DNA of 6,310 bases from an uncultured Oscillospiraceae bacterium (GCA_958427155.1 CAUABB010000089.1:1-6310), one strand, 5' to 3'. Shown: positions 1 to 5,350, counted from the stretch's first letter. Translations and numbers: made by a program. Notes: generated by a model not told the origin, from the letters alone.

Positions 1-14
1 TTTTGTTCCTATCT

Positions 15-43
15 ATTATAAGAAAATATGTATCGGTTGTCAA
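15..43 (-). promoter_or_regulatory. Consensus sigma-A promoter for a gene beyond the left edge
   Basis: On the minus strand a perfect -35 TTGACA (38-43) is followed after 17 bp by a perfect -10 TATAAT (15-20), the ideal housekeeping promoter arrangement. Transcription should start near position 8 and run out of the window to the left. The -35 box begins six bases past the ribU stop codon, so the promoter marks a new transcription unit. No terminator hairpin lies between ribU and this promoter, so riboswitch-controlled read-through could also reach the next gene. Confidence 0.85.
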
Positions 44-48
44 GTATT

Positions 49-639
49 TCAATAATTCGTTTTTAAAACGGGTAGCAAGGGTTTATACAAGATAATTGCT
101 ATTACAGCACTACAAAGTCCTTTGATAAAAGTAAAAGGCATATTAAAGATCCAAAGAGCGTCTAAAATAGAGTTGATTCCAGGATTAATCGCCTGATACA
201 TTCCAAGCACCGCTTCCTCCGGAAGGAAATTATAATATACCGGATAAATAACAAAATAGTTTGATGCAACACTGAATAAGGCCATAATAATGGCTCCAAT
301 CAATGAGCCAACGATTGCGTTTTTATAACTTTTGTTTTTACGGCACAAAAACCCTGCCGGAAGTACAAAAAAGACGCCTAAAAGAAAGTTAGACAATTCT
401 CCCACTCCACCGGTCGTGCTGAAAAACAGATTCACTAAATTTTTCACAAGACAAACGACTACTCCTGAGACAGGCCCAAGCGTAATGGACGCGAATAAAG
501 CAGGCAGCTCAGAAAAATCCATCTTGATAAAACTTGGCATCAACGGTACGTTAAAACTCAAAAACATCAACACCGATGATACGGCCGCGAGCATAGCGGT
601 AATGGTTAAACGCCTAACATTAAATTTTTGCTGGTTCAT
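49..639 (-). CDS. ribU: Riboflavin ECF transporter S component RibU
   Basis: Substrate-binding membrane (S) component of an energy-coupling factor importer for riboflavin. It works with a shared EcfA/EcfA'/EcfT module, which is not in this window. The protein is 196 aa, very hydrophobic, and consistent with about six membrane helices. Family-typical stretches are seen: the N-terminal RRLTITAMLAA segment leading into helix 1 (9-19), DFSELPAL (41-48), KNLVNLFFSTTGGVGELSNF (66-85), NYFVIYPVYY (127-136) and NMPFTFIKG (166-174). I chose the ATG at 639 because GGGGGAG lies six bases upstream; an in-frame ATG 33 bases further upstream lacks such a site and would add a non-family extension. An FMN riboswitch and a terminator lie directly upstream, which independently supports riboflavin specificity. 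Expression should fall when FMN is plentiful. Confidence 0.95.
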   Translation of the reverse strand: MNQQKFNVRRLTITAMLAAVSSVLMFLSFNVPLMPSFIKMDFSELPALFASITLGPVSGVVVCLVKNLVNLFFSTTGGVGELSNFLLGVFFVLPAGFLCRKNKSYKNAIVGSLIGAIIMALFSVASNYFVIYPVYYNFLPEEAVLGMYQAINPGINSILDALWIFNMPFTFIKGLCSAVIAIILYKPLLPVLKTNY

Positions 640-690
640 TTTGAACTCCCCCATTAATAAAATAATATTCAATTAATAGAGGCTGTTTTG

Positions 691-724
691 GAAAAACAAA
701 AGCCCTCAGAAATAATCTGAGGGC
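691..724 (-). terminator. ribU leader: Intrinsic terminator of the FMN riboswitch (attenuator)
   Basis: On the minus strand GCCCTCAGA (724-716) and TCTGAGGGC (710-702) form a perfect 9-bp stem with a 5-nt loop, followed by TTTTGTTTTT. It lies between the FMN aptamer and the ribU start, about 50 bases before the start codon. This is the usual position of the expression platform in transcription-attenuating riboswitches. The ribU Shine-Dalgarno lies well beyond the stem, so transcription termination is more likely than ribosome-site masking. Confidence 0.9.
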
Positions 725-744
725 GCGCGAAAACAAAAGATGTT

Positions 745-871
745 CCCGTTTCTTTCATCCGGACTATACCGTCGGTTCTGGAATCACACCAGAATCAGCC
801 AAGAGGCGCGTGGACTAAAGTGTTATTACCTATTACCACCGGTGGAGAATTTCACTCCGCCCCGAAACAGA
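745..871 (-). promoter_or_regulatory. FMN riboswitch (RFN element)
   Basis: The minus strand carries the conserved blocks of the RFN element in order: TTTCGGGGCGGAGTGAAATT, CTCCACCGGTGGT, a variable arm, a TCTGG/CCAGA hairpin, and ACCGACGGTATAGTCCGGATG. The outer P1 stem is GTTTC (868-864) with GAAAC (752-748), extendable by GU/GC pairs. FMN binding closes the P1-P6 junction. Here the element precedes a terminator and ribU, so it should switch off riboflavin import when FMN is high. The 318-base gap between the flanking genes is filled by this element, its terminator, a promoter and the upstream inverted repeat. Confidence 0.96.
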
Positions 872-888
872 CAACTATTAATTTAAAA

Positions 889-919
889 AATATAAATCAA
901 ACACGCCTGACGTTATCAA
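889..919 (-). promoter_or_regulatory. Candidate promoter for the riboswitch-ribU transcript
   Basis: On the minus strand TTGATA (914-919) and TATATT (889-894) resemble -35 and -10 boxes, but the spacing is 19 bp, which is longer than ideal. The implied start near 882 is about 11 bases before the riboswitch P1 stem, a fitting distance. The region is AT-rich, so other hexamer pairs are possible. A promoter here is expected from the layout; the exact boxes are uncertain. Confidence 0.4.
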
Positions 920-948
920 AACATTTTCAGCACATCGCCCCGTCAGGC
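905..948 (-). terminator. Inverted repeat after the acidic zinc-ribbon gene, possible terminator
   Basis: GCCTGACG (948-941) and CGTCAGGC (912-905) on the minus strand form a perfect 8-bp GC-rich stem around a 28-nt loop. It starts about ten bases after the stop codon of the 958-1389 gene and is followed by a T-rich stretch (GTGTTTGATTTATATTTTTT). The loop is longer and the T-run later than in a typical intrinsic terminator, so termination is plausible but not certain. The candidate -35 box of the ribU promoter lies inside the loop. Confidence 0.5.
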
Positions 949-957
949 AAAGAATAA

Positions 958-1389
958 TTACTCTTTACAATCACATTCCCCATGATCATGTCCGCAATCA
1001 CAGGTTTCAATCTCATCTAGGTCAAACTCCAAATGCTCGCCACAGTTCGGACAGGAAATCTCACCTTCATCGAGCATCTCTTCATCAAGGCAAATTGTGT
1101 CGCCACAAGTAGGGCAGACCACCTCATAATACTCTTCCTCAAAATCCTCGTCATCAGCTTCATCATCCAGATCATAGTAATCGTCTTCCAGTTCTCCCAG
1201 ATCCTCGTCGATGATAGAAACCAACTCCTCGAGCTCTCCCTGATTTTCTTCAAGGTCAGTAATAGCTAAAGCAATTTCATCCAAAGTATCGATAATGGCA
1301 TCGAAAACTTTAGCCTCCTTAGAATCCTCGTCAAAAGACAATCCTTTCAAAAGGCCACGCAAATAAGCAACTTTTTCAGCGATATTCAT
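958..1389 (-). CDS. Acidic zinc-ribbon protein, CD1247-like, function unknown
   Basis: A 143-aa protein of unknown function. I recognise its type as the CD1247-like proteins of Clostridia, sometimes labelled as regulators without proof. Three parts are visible: a helical N-terminal part (about 1-65) starting MNIAEKVAYLRGLLKGL and likely to form a coiled coil; a very acidic linker (about 60-89, mostly Asp, Glu and Tyr); and a zinc ribbon with CPTC (92-95), C100 and CPNCGEH (113-119). A second Cys/His-rich tail, CDCGHDHGECDC (130-141), could bind another metal ion. No signal peptide, membrane segment or DNA-binding helix-turn-helix is evident. The start is set by AAGGAGG eight bases before the ATG. 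It lies 72 bases after efp, probably co-transcribed through a weak hairpin. A role linked to translation is only suggested by this position. Confidence 0.85.
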   Translation of the reverse strand: MNIAEKVAYLRGLLKGLSFDEDSKEAKVFDAIIDTLDEIALAITDLEENQGELEELVSIIDEDLGELEDDYYDLDDEADDEDFEEEYYEVVCPTCGDTICLDEEMLDEGEISCPNCGEHLEFDLDEIETCDCGHDHGECDCKE

Positions 1390-1421
1390 GGGACATGCCT
1401 CCTTAAAATAATTTTAAAACA

Positions 1422-1452
1422 GGATATCAGATACCAATGAGTATCGGCATCC
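1422..1452 (-). other. Imperfect hairpin between efp and the acidic zinc-ribbon gene
   Basis: On the minus strand GGAT...ATCC (1452-1449 with 1425-1422) encloses a 5-bp stem GATAC/GTATC (1445-1441 with 1434-1430) with a six-base loop. It begins ten bases after the efp stop codon and is followed by an AT-rich stretch rather than a clean T-run. It could be a leaky terminator or an mRNA-processing or stability element. The stem is weak, so a chance structure cannot be excluded. Confidence 0.35.
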
Positions 1453-1461
1453 TTATAAAAA

Positions 1462-2019
1462 TTATGCACGCTCCATGTACTCACCTGTTCTGGTATCTAC
1501 ACGGATCATATCTCCTTCATTGACAAAAAGCGGCACACGAATTTCAGCACCAGTTTCAAGAGTAGCCGGTTTTGTTGCATTGGTCGCAGTATCGCCTTTA
1601 AAACCAGGATCAGTCTGAGTAACCTGAAGTTCTACAAAATTCGGCGGTTCAATTCCAAAAACATTTCCCTTATAAGAGAGTACCTTACAGACCATGTTTT
1701 CCTTAACAAAACGGAAACTGTCTCCCAGCTTGGACTCATCAATCGGGATTAACTCGTATGTTTCGGAATCCATAAAATAATAAAGATTGCCATCCTTGTA
1801 AGAATACTCCATATCTTTTCTTTCAACAAAAGCATTTTCAAATTTTTCAGTTGGGTTAAATGTCCGCTCAGTTACAGCGCCGGAAATAACATTTCTAATT
1901 TTAGTGCGGACAAACGCAGCTCCCTTTCCGGGTTTTACATGCTGAAATTCAATTACCTGATAAACATTTCCGTCCATATCAAACGTAATGCCATTCCTGA
2001 ATTCGCCTGCAGATATCAT
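1462..2019 (-). CDS. efp: Translation elongation factor P
   Basis: EF-P binds the ribosome between the P and E sites and relieves stalling at consecutive prolines. The protein is 185 aa, the normal family length, with the usual three parts: an N-terminal KOW-like domain (about 1-63) and two OB-fold domains. The tip loop reads HVKPGKGAAFVR, with the modifiable lysine at K32, the position that carries the 5-aminopentanol modification in B. subtilis. The C-terminal signature VPLFVNEGDMIRVDTRTGEY and the ending GEYMERA are typical. GGAGG lies seven bases before the ATG. The gene has its own promoter 114 bases downstream of the peptidase gene and is probably co-transcribed with the acidic zinc-ribbon gene after it. 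No lysine-modifying enzyme gene is in the window. Confidence 0.98.
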   Translation of the reverse strand: MISAGEFRNGITFDMDGNVYQVIEFQHVKPGKGAAFVRTKIRNVISGAVTERTFNPTEKFENAFVERKDMEYSYKDGNLYYFMDSETYELIPIDESKLGDSFRFVKENMVCKVLSYKGNVFGIEPPNFVELQVTQTDPGFKGDTATNATKPATLETGAEIRVPLFVNEGDMIRVDTRTGEYMERA

Positions 2020-2057
2020 AGATAAACCTCCGTCATCTTTCTATTTCTTATGTTCCT

Positions 2058-2086
2058 ATTCTACCCTAAATATCCAATAATTACAA
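2058..2086 (-). promoter_or_regulatory. Probable efp promoter
   Basis: On the minus strand TTGTAA (2081-2086) and TAGAAT (2058-2063) are separated by 17 bp. The -10 matches the sigma-A consensus at five of six bases and the -35 at four of six. The predicted start near 2051 gives a leader of about 30 bases that ends in the strong efp Shine-Dalgarno. I see no good terminator between the upstream peptidase stop and this promoter, so efp may also receive read-through from the upstream operon. Confidence 0.65.
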
Positions 2087-2133
2087 GTATAAAATGCAAG
2101 ACACTAAACGATTTCCACCGATTTTTTCAGAAA

Positions 2134-3213
2134 TTACAAAATCAATAGTTCTTTCGGACTTTTGGTAAAATTCTCAAAACCATTTTCGGTAATAGCAACC
2201 ACGTCTTCAATTCTGACGCCAAATTTTTCCGGAAGATAAATTCCGGGTTCAACCGAAAGTACCATTCCCGGTTTCAACACCGTTAAATCACTCATATTAA
2301 AAGCTGGCGATTCGTGAATCTCAACCCCCAGGCTATGACCCAATCCGTGGCCGAAAAGACCCTCATAACCGCATTCTGCAATATATTCCCGCGCTACCCG
2401 GTCAACTTCCATACAGACGGCACCGGGACGAATTATATTCAGCGCTTTTCGTTGCGCTTCTAAAACAGTTTCATAAACATGCCGTTGTTCCTCTACAACT
2501 TTTCCAACCGCAACGGTACGCGTCATATCGCTTCTGTACCCGTCCAGCATTGCCCCGAAATCCATCGTAATGAAGTCGCCACGTTCTACTTTTTTATCAG
2601 AAGGGGTCCCGTGGGGCATGGAAGAATTTGTACCAGAAACCACAATCGTGTCAAACGCGAAGCCATCTGCACCAAGCAGCTTCATGTCATATTCCATCCG
2701 TGCTGCAATTTCTTTTTCTGTCATTCCAGGCTCGATAAAGCTACAGATTTTTTCGAATACTGCATCGGTAATCTTTTGTGCCTGTCTCATTTTTTCGATC
2801 TCATCCAGTGATTTTACACTTCTCATAGCGGACAAGCCACTATCAAAACGATTGGAACGAATAATTTCAATTTCGGGAAATAATTTCTGATAACGGGAAT
2901 ACTCCCTGAGGGTCATAAAAGAAGTTTCCACAGCCAAAGTTTTAACTTTCCATCTCGTAAAATACATTTCCAGTTGTTTTGCAACCGAGGTCAACAAGAC
3001 AATTTTACATCCTTTAAAAGCTTTTTCCGCTTTTTCTGTATAACGAGAATCCACTAAAAACACTGCGTCTTTTCTGGTCAAAAGAAGAATACCGGCCGTA
3101 GAAGAAAAGTGAAGCAAATACTGCCTTGCTACAGAAGAAGTAATCAAGACAGCATCAATCCCATCCGGGATCAGTTTAGACGCTCGGTGAAGTTGATCTG
3201 TACAATCCCACAT
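2134..3213 (-). CDS. yqhT: M24 family Xaa-Pro aminopeptidase-like metallopeptidase
   Basis: A cytoplasmic metallopeptidase of the aminopeptidase P/prolidase group that likely removes N-terminal residues preceding proline. Residues 1-130 form a creatinase-type N-terminal domain, and about 138-359 the M24 pita-bread catalytic domain. All five dinuclear metal ligands are visible: D218 (TMDFG), D229 (SDMTRT), H293 (GHGLGH), E322 (SVEPG) and E336 (RIED). The supporting histidines H201 (MPHG) and H300 (IHES) are present too. At 359 aa it matches the short bacterial forms rather than E. coli PepP. TTG and ATG lie in tandem at 3216 and 3213; I chose the ATG because AGAGGG is six bases from it but only three from the TTG. 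It follows aroQ by 15 bases. Gene order aroQ - peptidase - efp matches B. subtilis yqhS-yqhT-efp, so I use yqhT. The substrate (Xaa-Pro peptide or dipeptide) cannot be decided from sequence. Confidence 0.92.
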   Translation of the reverse strand: MWDCTDQLHRASKLIPDGIDAVLITSSVARQYLLHFSSTAGILLLTRKDAVFLVDSRYTEKAEKAFKGCKIVLLTSVAKQLEMYFTRWKVKTLAVETSFMTLREYSRYQKLFPEIEIIRSNRFDSGLSAMRSVKSLDEIEKMRQAQKITDAVFEKICSFIEPGMTEKEIAARMEYDMKLLGADGFAFDTIVVSGTNSSMPHGTPSDKKVERGDFITMDFGAMLDGYRSDMTRTVAVGKVVEEQRHVYETVLEAQRKALNIIRPGAVCMEVDRVAREYIAECGYEGLFGHGLGHSLGVEIHESPAFNMSDLTVLKPGMVLSVEPGIYLPEKFGVRIEDVVAITENGFENFTKSPKELLIL

Positions 3214-3228
3214 CAATATCCCTCTTTT

Positions 3229-3663
3229 CTATAAAAGCGGTTTTAACCCATCTAGGGCAAGAAGGTAGCTGTATTTTCCAAATCCTGCAATCTGTCCAAC
3301 ACATACTGGCGCAATTACGGAATGGTGACGAAACTCCTCGCGTTTATAAATATTGGATAAATGCACCTCGATACAGGGAATTTTAAGCAAGGCAATCGCA
3401 TCGCGAATCGCATAGCTGTAATGGGTATAGGCACCTGCATTAATAATAACGCCGTCACATTCACTTCGGATTTCATGAATTTTATCAATAATTGCTCCTT
3501 CATGGTTCGACTGAAACGTTTCACAATCCATTCCCAGCTCATTTGCATATGACACAATCATCTTGTTGATGTCAGCAAGGGTTTCTTTTCCATAAATATT
3601 GGTTTCACGTTCTCCGGTCATATTAATATTCGGTCCATGAATAACAATAATCTTTTTATGCAT
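3229..3663 (-). CDS. aroQ: Type II 3-dehydroquinate dehydratase
   Basis: Converts 3-dehydroquinate to 3-dehydroshikimate, the third step of the shikimate pathway to aromatic amino acids. It is a small flavodoxin-fold enzyme that usually forms dodecamers. The length of 144 aa is normal. The active-site residues fall at the same numbers as in the Mycobacterium tuberculosis enzyme: R19 and Y24 in GERETNIYG, N75 in INAGAY, H81 in YTHYS, H101 in EVHLSN and R112 in EEFRHHS. GGGGAG seven bases before the ATG fixes the start. It lies 17 bases after the TIM-barrel gene and 15 before the peptidase gene, clearly one operon. No other shikimate gene is visible, so the pathway is dispersed, as it often is in Firmicutes. 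Confidence 0.98.
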   Translation of the reverse strand: MHKKIIVIHGPNINMTGERETNIYGKETLADINKMIVSYANELGMDCETFQSNHEGAIIDKIHEIRSECDGVIINAGAYTHYSYAIRDAIALLKIPCIEVHLSNIYKREEFRHHSVIAPVCVGQIAGFGKYSYLLALDGLKPLL

Positions 3664-3680
3664 TCAGAAACTCCCCTTTC

Positions 3681-4541
3681 TTAAGCTTCGAGATATTTTT
3701 GATAAAGCGTCATCATCTTCCTTGCATCTTCCGCCTGAGTTCCGGCCGATTCACAAATAAAAACCGGTGAAAGTCCTTTTTTAGCTATCAACTCTGCAAG
3801 GGGCTCAAAATCCGGCCCATAAACTGTATCCGCAAAAGTCAAATGACGCTTTTCCCCACCATTGCTGGTATATTCAATTTTACTGAAATGAGAATGGAAT
3901 CGTTTTAACCGGTCAATTCCAAGGCGGTTTTCGATCTGATCTAAAATTTTCGAAAAACTTTCAGGCGAATTAACTCCACCAAAAGTCCTGGCATTCAGGT
4001 GACCAAAATCAATACACGGAATCAATCGTTCATCCAGCTCACAAAGAGAAAGAACTTCATCCAGGTTTCCAAGTTGATTGACTTTACCCATAGTTTCAGG
4101 GCAAAAGGAAATATCACCCAATCCCTCTTCATCCATTGCCTTTAAGCAACGCAAAACTGTATCTTTTGCAAGGTCTAGTGCCTCTTCCCGGGTCATTTTT
4201 CCACACGATCCAGAATGAACAATCACTCTGGTAGCGCCAATCTGTTTTGCTGCACGTGCGCTCTGTAAGACATAGTCGATACTGTTATCACGTTTTTCCT
4301 TTTCTACACTGGAAAGAGAAATATAATAGGGCGAATGTAATGAAAGTTGAATTCCGCTTGCTGCTGCATTTACCTTTAATCTTTCTGCAACTTGTGCATT
4401 AACACGTACTCCATGTCCACACTGATACTCATAGGCATTTAGTCCAAATTGTACAAGATACTCTGGTACTTGGTCATTGCGTTTAAACCCCATTTCTGAA
4501 AAGCTTAAAGAGTTTCCCGCTGGCCCAAAAAATGCGCTCAT
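3681..4541 (-). CDS. Endonuclease IV-like TIM-barrel protein
   Basis: A 286-aa protein of the AP-endonuclease-2/xylose-isomerase-like TIM-barrel superfamily, close in length to endonuclease IV (Nfo, about 280 aa). The barrel ligands of Nfo can be traced: H69 (LSLHSPYY), H109 (VIVHSGS), E149 (CPETMG), D178 and H181 (IDFGHLNAR), H216 (FHSHFS), H233 and E264 (ICESAG). One trinuclear-zinc ligand differs: the Nfo D-R-H triplet is K231-R232-H233 here, so the Asp is lost. It may still cut DNA at abasic sites, or it may be a related phosphodiesterase or sugar-processing enzyme. The FGPAGN start and YQCGHGV (39-45) look characteristic of a clostridial subfamily. GGGGG precedes the ATG, and its ATG overlaps the TGA of yqeG (ATGA), implying translational coupling. 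The superfamily is certain; the activity is not. Confidence 0.85.
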   Translation of the reverse strand: MSAFFGPAGNSLSFSEMGFKRNDQVPEYLVQFGLNAYEYQCGHGVRVNAQVAERLKVNAAASGIQLSLHSPYYISLSSVEKEKRDNSIDYVLQSARAAKQIGATRVIVHSGSCGKMTREEALDLAKDTVLRCLKAMDEEGLGDISFCPETMGKVNQLGNLDEVLSLCELDERLIPCIDFGHLNARTFGGVNSPESFSKILDQIENRLGIDRLKRFHSHFSKIEYTSNGGEKRHLTFADTVYGPDFEPLAELIAKKGLSPVFICESAGTQAEDARKMMTLYQKYLEA

Positions 4542-5041
4542 CTACTTTCCCCCTTGATACGGCTTCGATTCCTGTACCTGCGTTCCCATCTTCGCTTGAT
4601 CCGAAACAATAGTGATTGTTCCAATTCAAACGGTTCAACAAGGATTGTTGTCATCCGTTGTAAATTTCCACCCACGATATCTGTTAAAATTTGATCCCCT
4701 ATCATAACTGCCTTTGAAGGCTTAACTCCCATACGTTTACAAGCCTTCCGAATTCCAAGTCCAAAAGGTTTGCAGCTAAAATATACAAAATCAAGTCCTA
4801 AAAGCTTCGCAAAGGGAGCTACACGTTCTTTAGTGTTATTTGATACAATCATTATGGAAATACCAGACTTTTTTAAATTTTGAATCCACTCTAAAATTCC
4901 CTCTGCAGGCTCTGGATTTCCATAAATCGCCAATGTATTATCAACATCAAGAAGTACGGCATATAAGTTTTTTCCTAGTAAAAATTCCGGCGTCACGTCC
5001 AGAGCAGACTGGAGAGAATAGTCCGGCATAAAAATTGACAT
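4538..5041 (-). CDS. yqeG: YqeG family HAD IIIA phosphatase
   Basis: A 167-aa haloacid-dehalogenase-fold phosphatase. The motifs are complete: motif I DVDNTL with nucleophile D32 and acid D34; motif II SNN with S67; K91 in the KPFG segment; and motif III GDQILTD with D116 and D121. There is no large cap domain. The YqeG family is related to yeast Gep4, the mitochondrial phosphatidylglycerophosphate phosphatase; the strongly basic tail (R148-R167, rich in Arg/Lys) would suit binding to anionic membranes. A role in phosphatidylglycerol synthesis is an inference. I chose the ATG at 5041 with GGGGG six bases upstream. The longer reading frame from 5083 would start inside the rpsU terminator hairpin. 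It heads the yqeG - TIM barrel - aroQ - peptidase cluster. No clear promoter lies in the 75-base gap before it, so read-through from rpsU or an unseen promoter must supply transcription. Confidence 0.9.
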   Translation of the reverse strand: MSIFMPDYSLQSALDVTPEFLLGKNLYAVLLDVDNTLAIYGNPEPAEGILEWIQNLKKSGISIMIVSNNTKERVAPFAKLLGLDFVYFSCKPFGLGIRKACKRMGVKPSKAVMIGDQILTDIVGGNLQRMTTILVEPFELEQSLLFRIKRRWERRYRNRSRIKGESR

Positions 5042-5063
5042 CGCTTTCCCCCGTTTTACACTG

Positions 5064-5095
5064 TAACAAAAAAGCGAGCACATTCGCGCTCGCTT
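5064..5095 (-). terminator. Intrinsic terminator of rpsU
   Basis: On the minus strand AAGCGAGC (5095-5088) and GCTCGCTT (5079-5072) form a perfect 8-bp stem with an 8-nt loop, followed directly by a run of T (TTTTTTGTT). It begins 21 bases after the rpsU stop codon. It separates rpsU from the yqeG cluster, although partial read-through may be how that cluster is transcribed. Confidence 0.92.
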
Positions 5096-5116
5096 CCCTG
5101 TAAAATTAAGTCGTTC

Positions 5117-5293
5117 TTATTTGAACTTACGCTTACGTGCAGCCTCTGATTTTTTCTTGCGCTTTACAGAAGGTTTCTCGTAATGCTCTCTTTTCCGAAC
5201 TTCAGCCAAAACGCCTGCTTTTGCACAAGATCTTTTAAATCTTCTCAAAGCGCTGTCCAAAGACTCGTTATCCTTCACTCTGATTTCTGACAC
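5117..5293 (-). CDS. rpsU: 30S ribosomal protein S21
   Basis: Small-subunit protein that lies near the 3' end of 16S rRNA and helps mRNA binding in initiation. The protein is 58 aa, the usual length, and very basic. It starts MSEIRVKDNESLDSALRRFK, carries the family signature RRFKRSCAKAGVLAEVRKRE (17-36) and HYEKPS (37-42), and ends in a Lys/Arg tail (KRKFK). The start is a GTG; GGAGG lies nine bases upstream and no in-frame ATG fits. It has its own strong promoter and terminator, so it is chiefly a single-gene transcript. The GTG start, the palindrome at the transcript start and a hairpin over the ribosome site suggest controlled output. Confidence 0.97.
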   Translation of the reverse strand: MSEIRVKDNESLDSALRRFKRSCAKAGVLAEVRKREHYEKPSVKRKKKSEAARKRKFK

Positions 5294-5302
5294 TTTCTAT
5301 TC

Positions 5303-5327
5303 CCTCCCTTTGCCCCTAAGGCAGAGG
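5303..5327 (-). promoter_or_regulatory. Leader hairpin that includes the rpsU Shine-Dalgarno
   Basis: In the rpsU leader CCTC-TGCC (5327-5320) can pair with GGCA (5314-5311) and, after a four-base bulge AAGG, with GAGG (5306-5303). The loop is TTAGG. The GAGG arm is part of the AGGGAGG ribosome-binding site, so the fold would hide it. The pairing has eight base pairs and a bulge, which is modest. A regulatory role, such as feedback by S21, is inference. Confidence 0.4.
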
Positions 5328-5336
5328 TTCAAAACA

Positions 5337-5350
5337 AAATTCATGAATTT
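5337..5350 (-). repeat. 14-bp perfect palindrome at the rpsU transcription start
   Basis: AAATTCATGAATTT is identical on both strands. It begins immediately after the -10 box and covers the predicted start of transcription, a position where a bound repressor would block initiation. It is AT-rich, and one such palindrome could arise by chance in several kilobases, so the claim of an operator rests on position alone. Confidence 0.45.

Noticed and set aside
640..672. Longer ribU start at 672
   Set aside because: The ATG at 639 has GGGGGAG at good spacing, and the ribosome site would lie inside the coding region if 672 were used.
332..676. Plus-strand open frame of 114 codons
   Set aside because: It lies antisense to ribU, whose frame shows clear family motifs; the plus-strand product has no recognisable domain and runs into the riboswitch terminator side.
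1017..1269. Alternative frames over the acidic zinc-ribbon gene on both strands
   Set aside because: Products of the repetitive acidic codons read out of frame; the 958-1389 frame has the Shine-Dalgarno and paired Cys motifs.
1370..1397. Tiny overlapping frame ATG TCC CAT GAA just upstream of the acidic zinc-ribbon gene
   Set aside because: Its ATG is one base from GGAGG, too close for initiation, and it ends after a few codons.
2100..2135. Possible terminator after the M24 peptidase gene
   Set aside because: Only weak AT pairings were found; no GC-rich stem with a T-run.
2479..2890. Two plus-strand open frames of about 106-110 codons
   Set aside because: Antisense shadows of the M24 peptidase catalytic domain; no family features and no ribosome site.
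5056..5066. TTACACTGTAA short palindrome before yqeG
   Set aside because: Only five base pairs per arm with no flanking promoter boxes; too short to call an operator.
5042..5083. Longer yqeG start at 5083
   Set aside because: It begins in the loop of the rpsU terminator, has no ribosome site, and adds residues outside the family; the ATG at 5041 has a strong Shine-Dalgarno.
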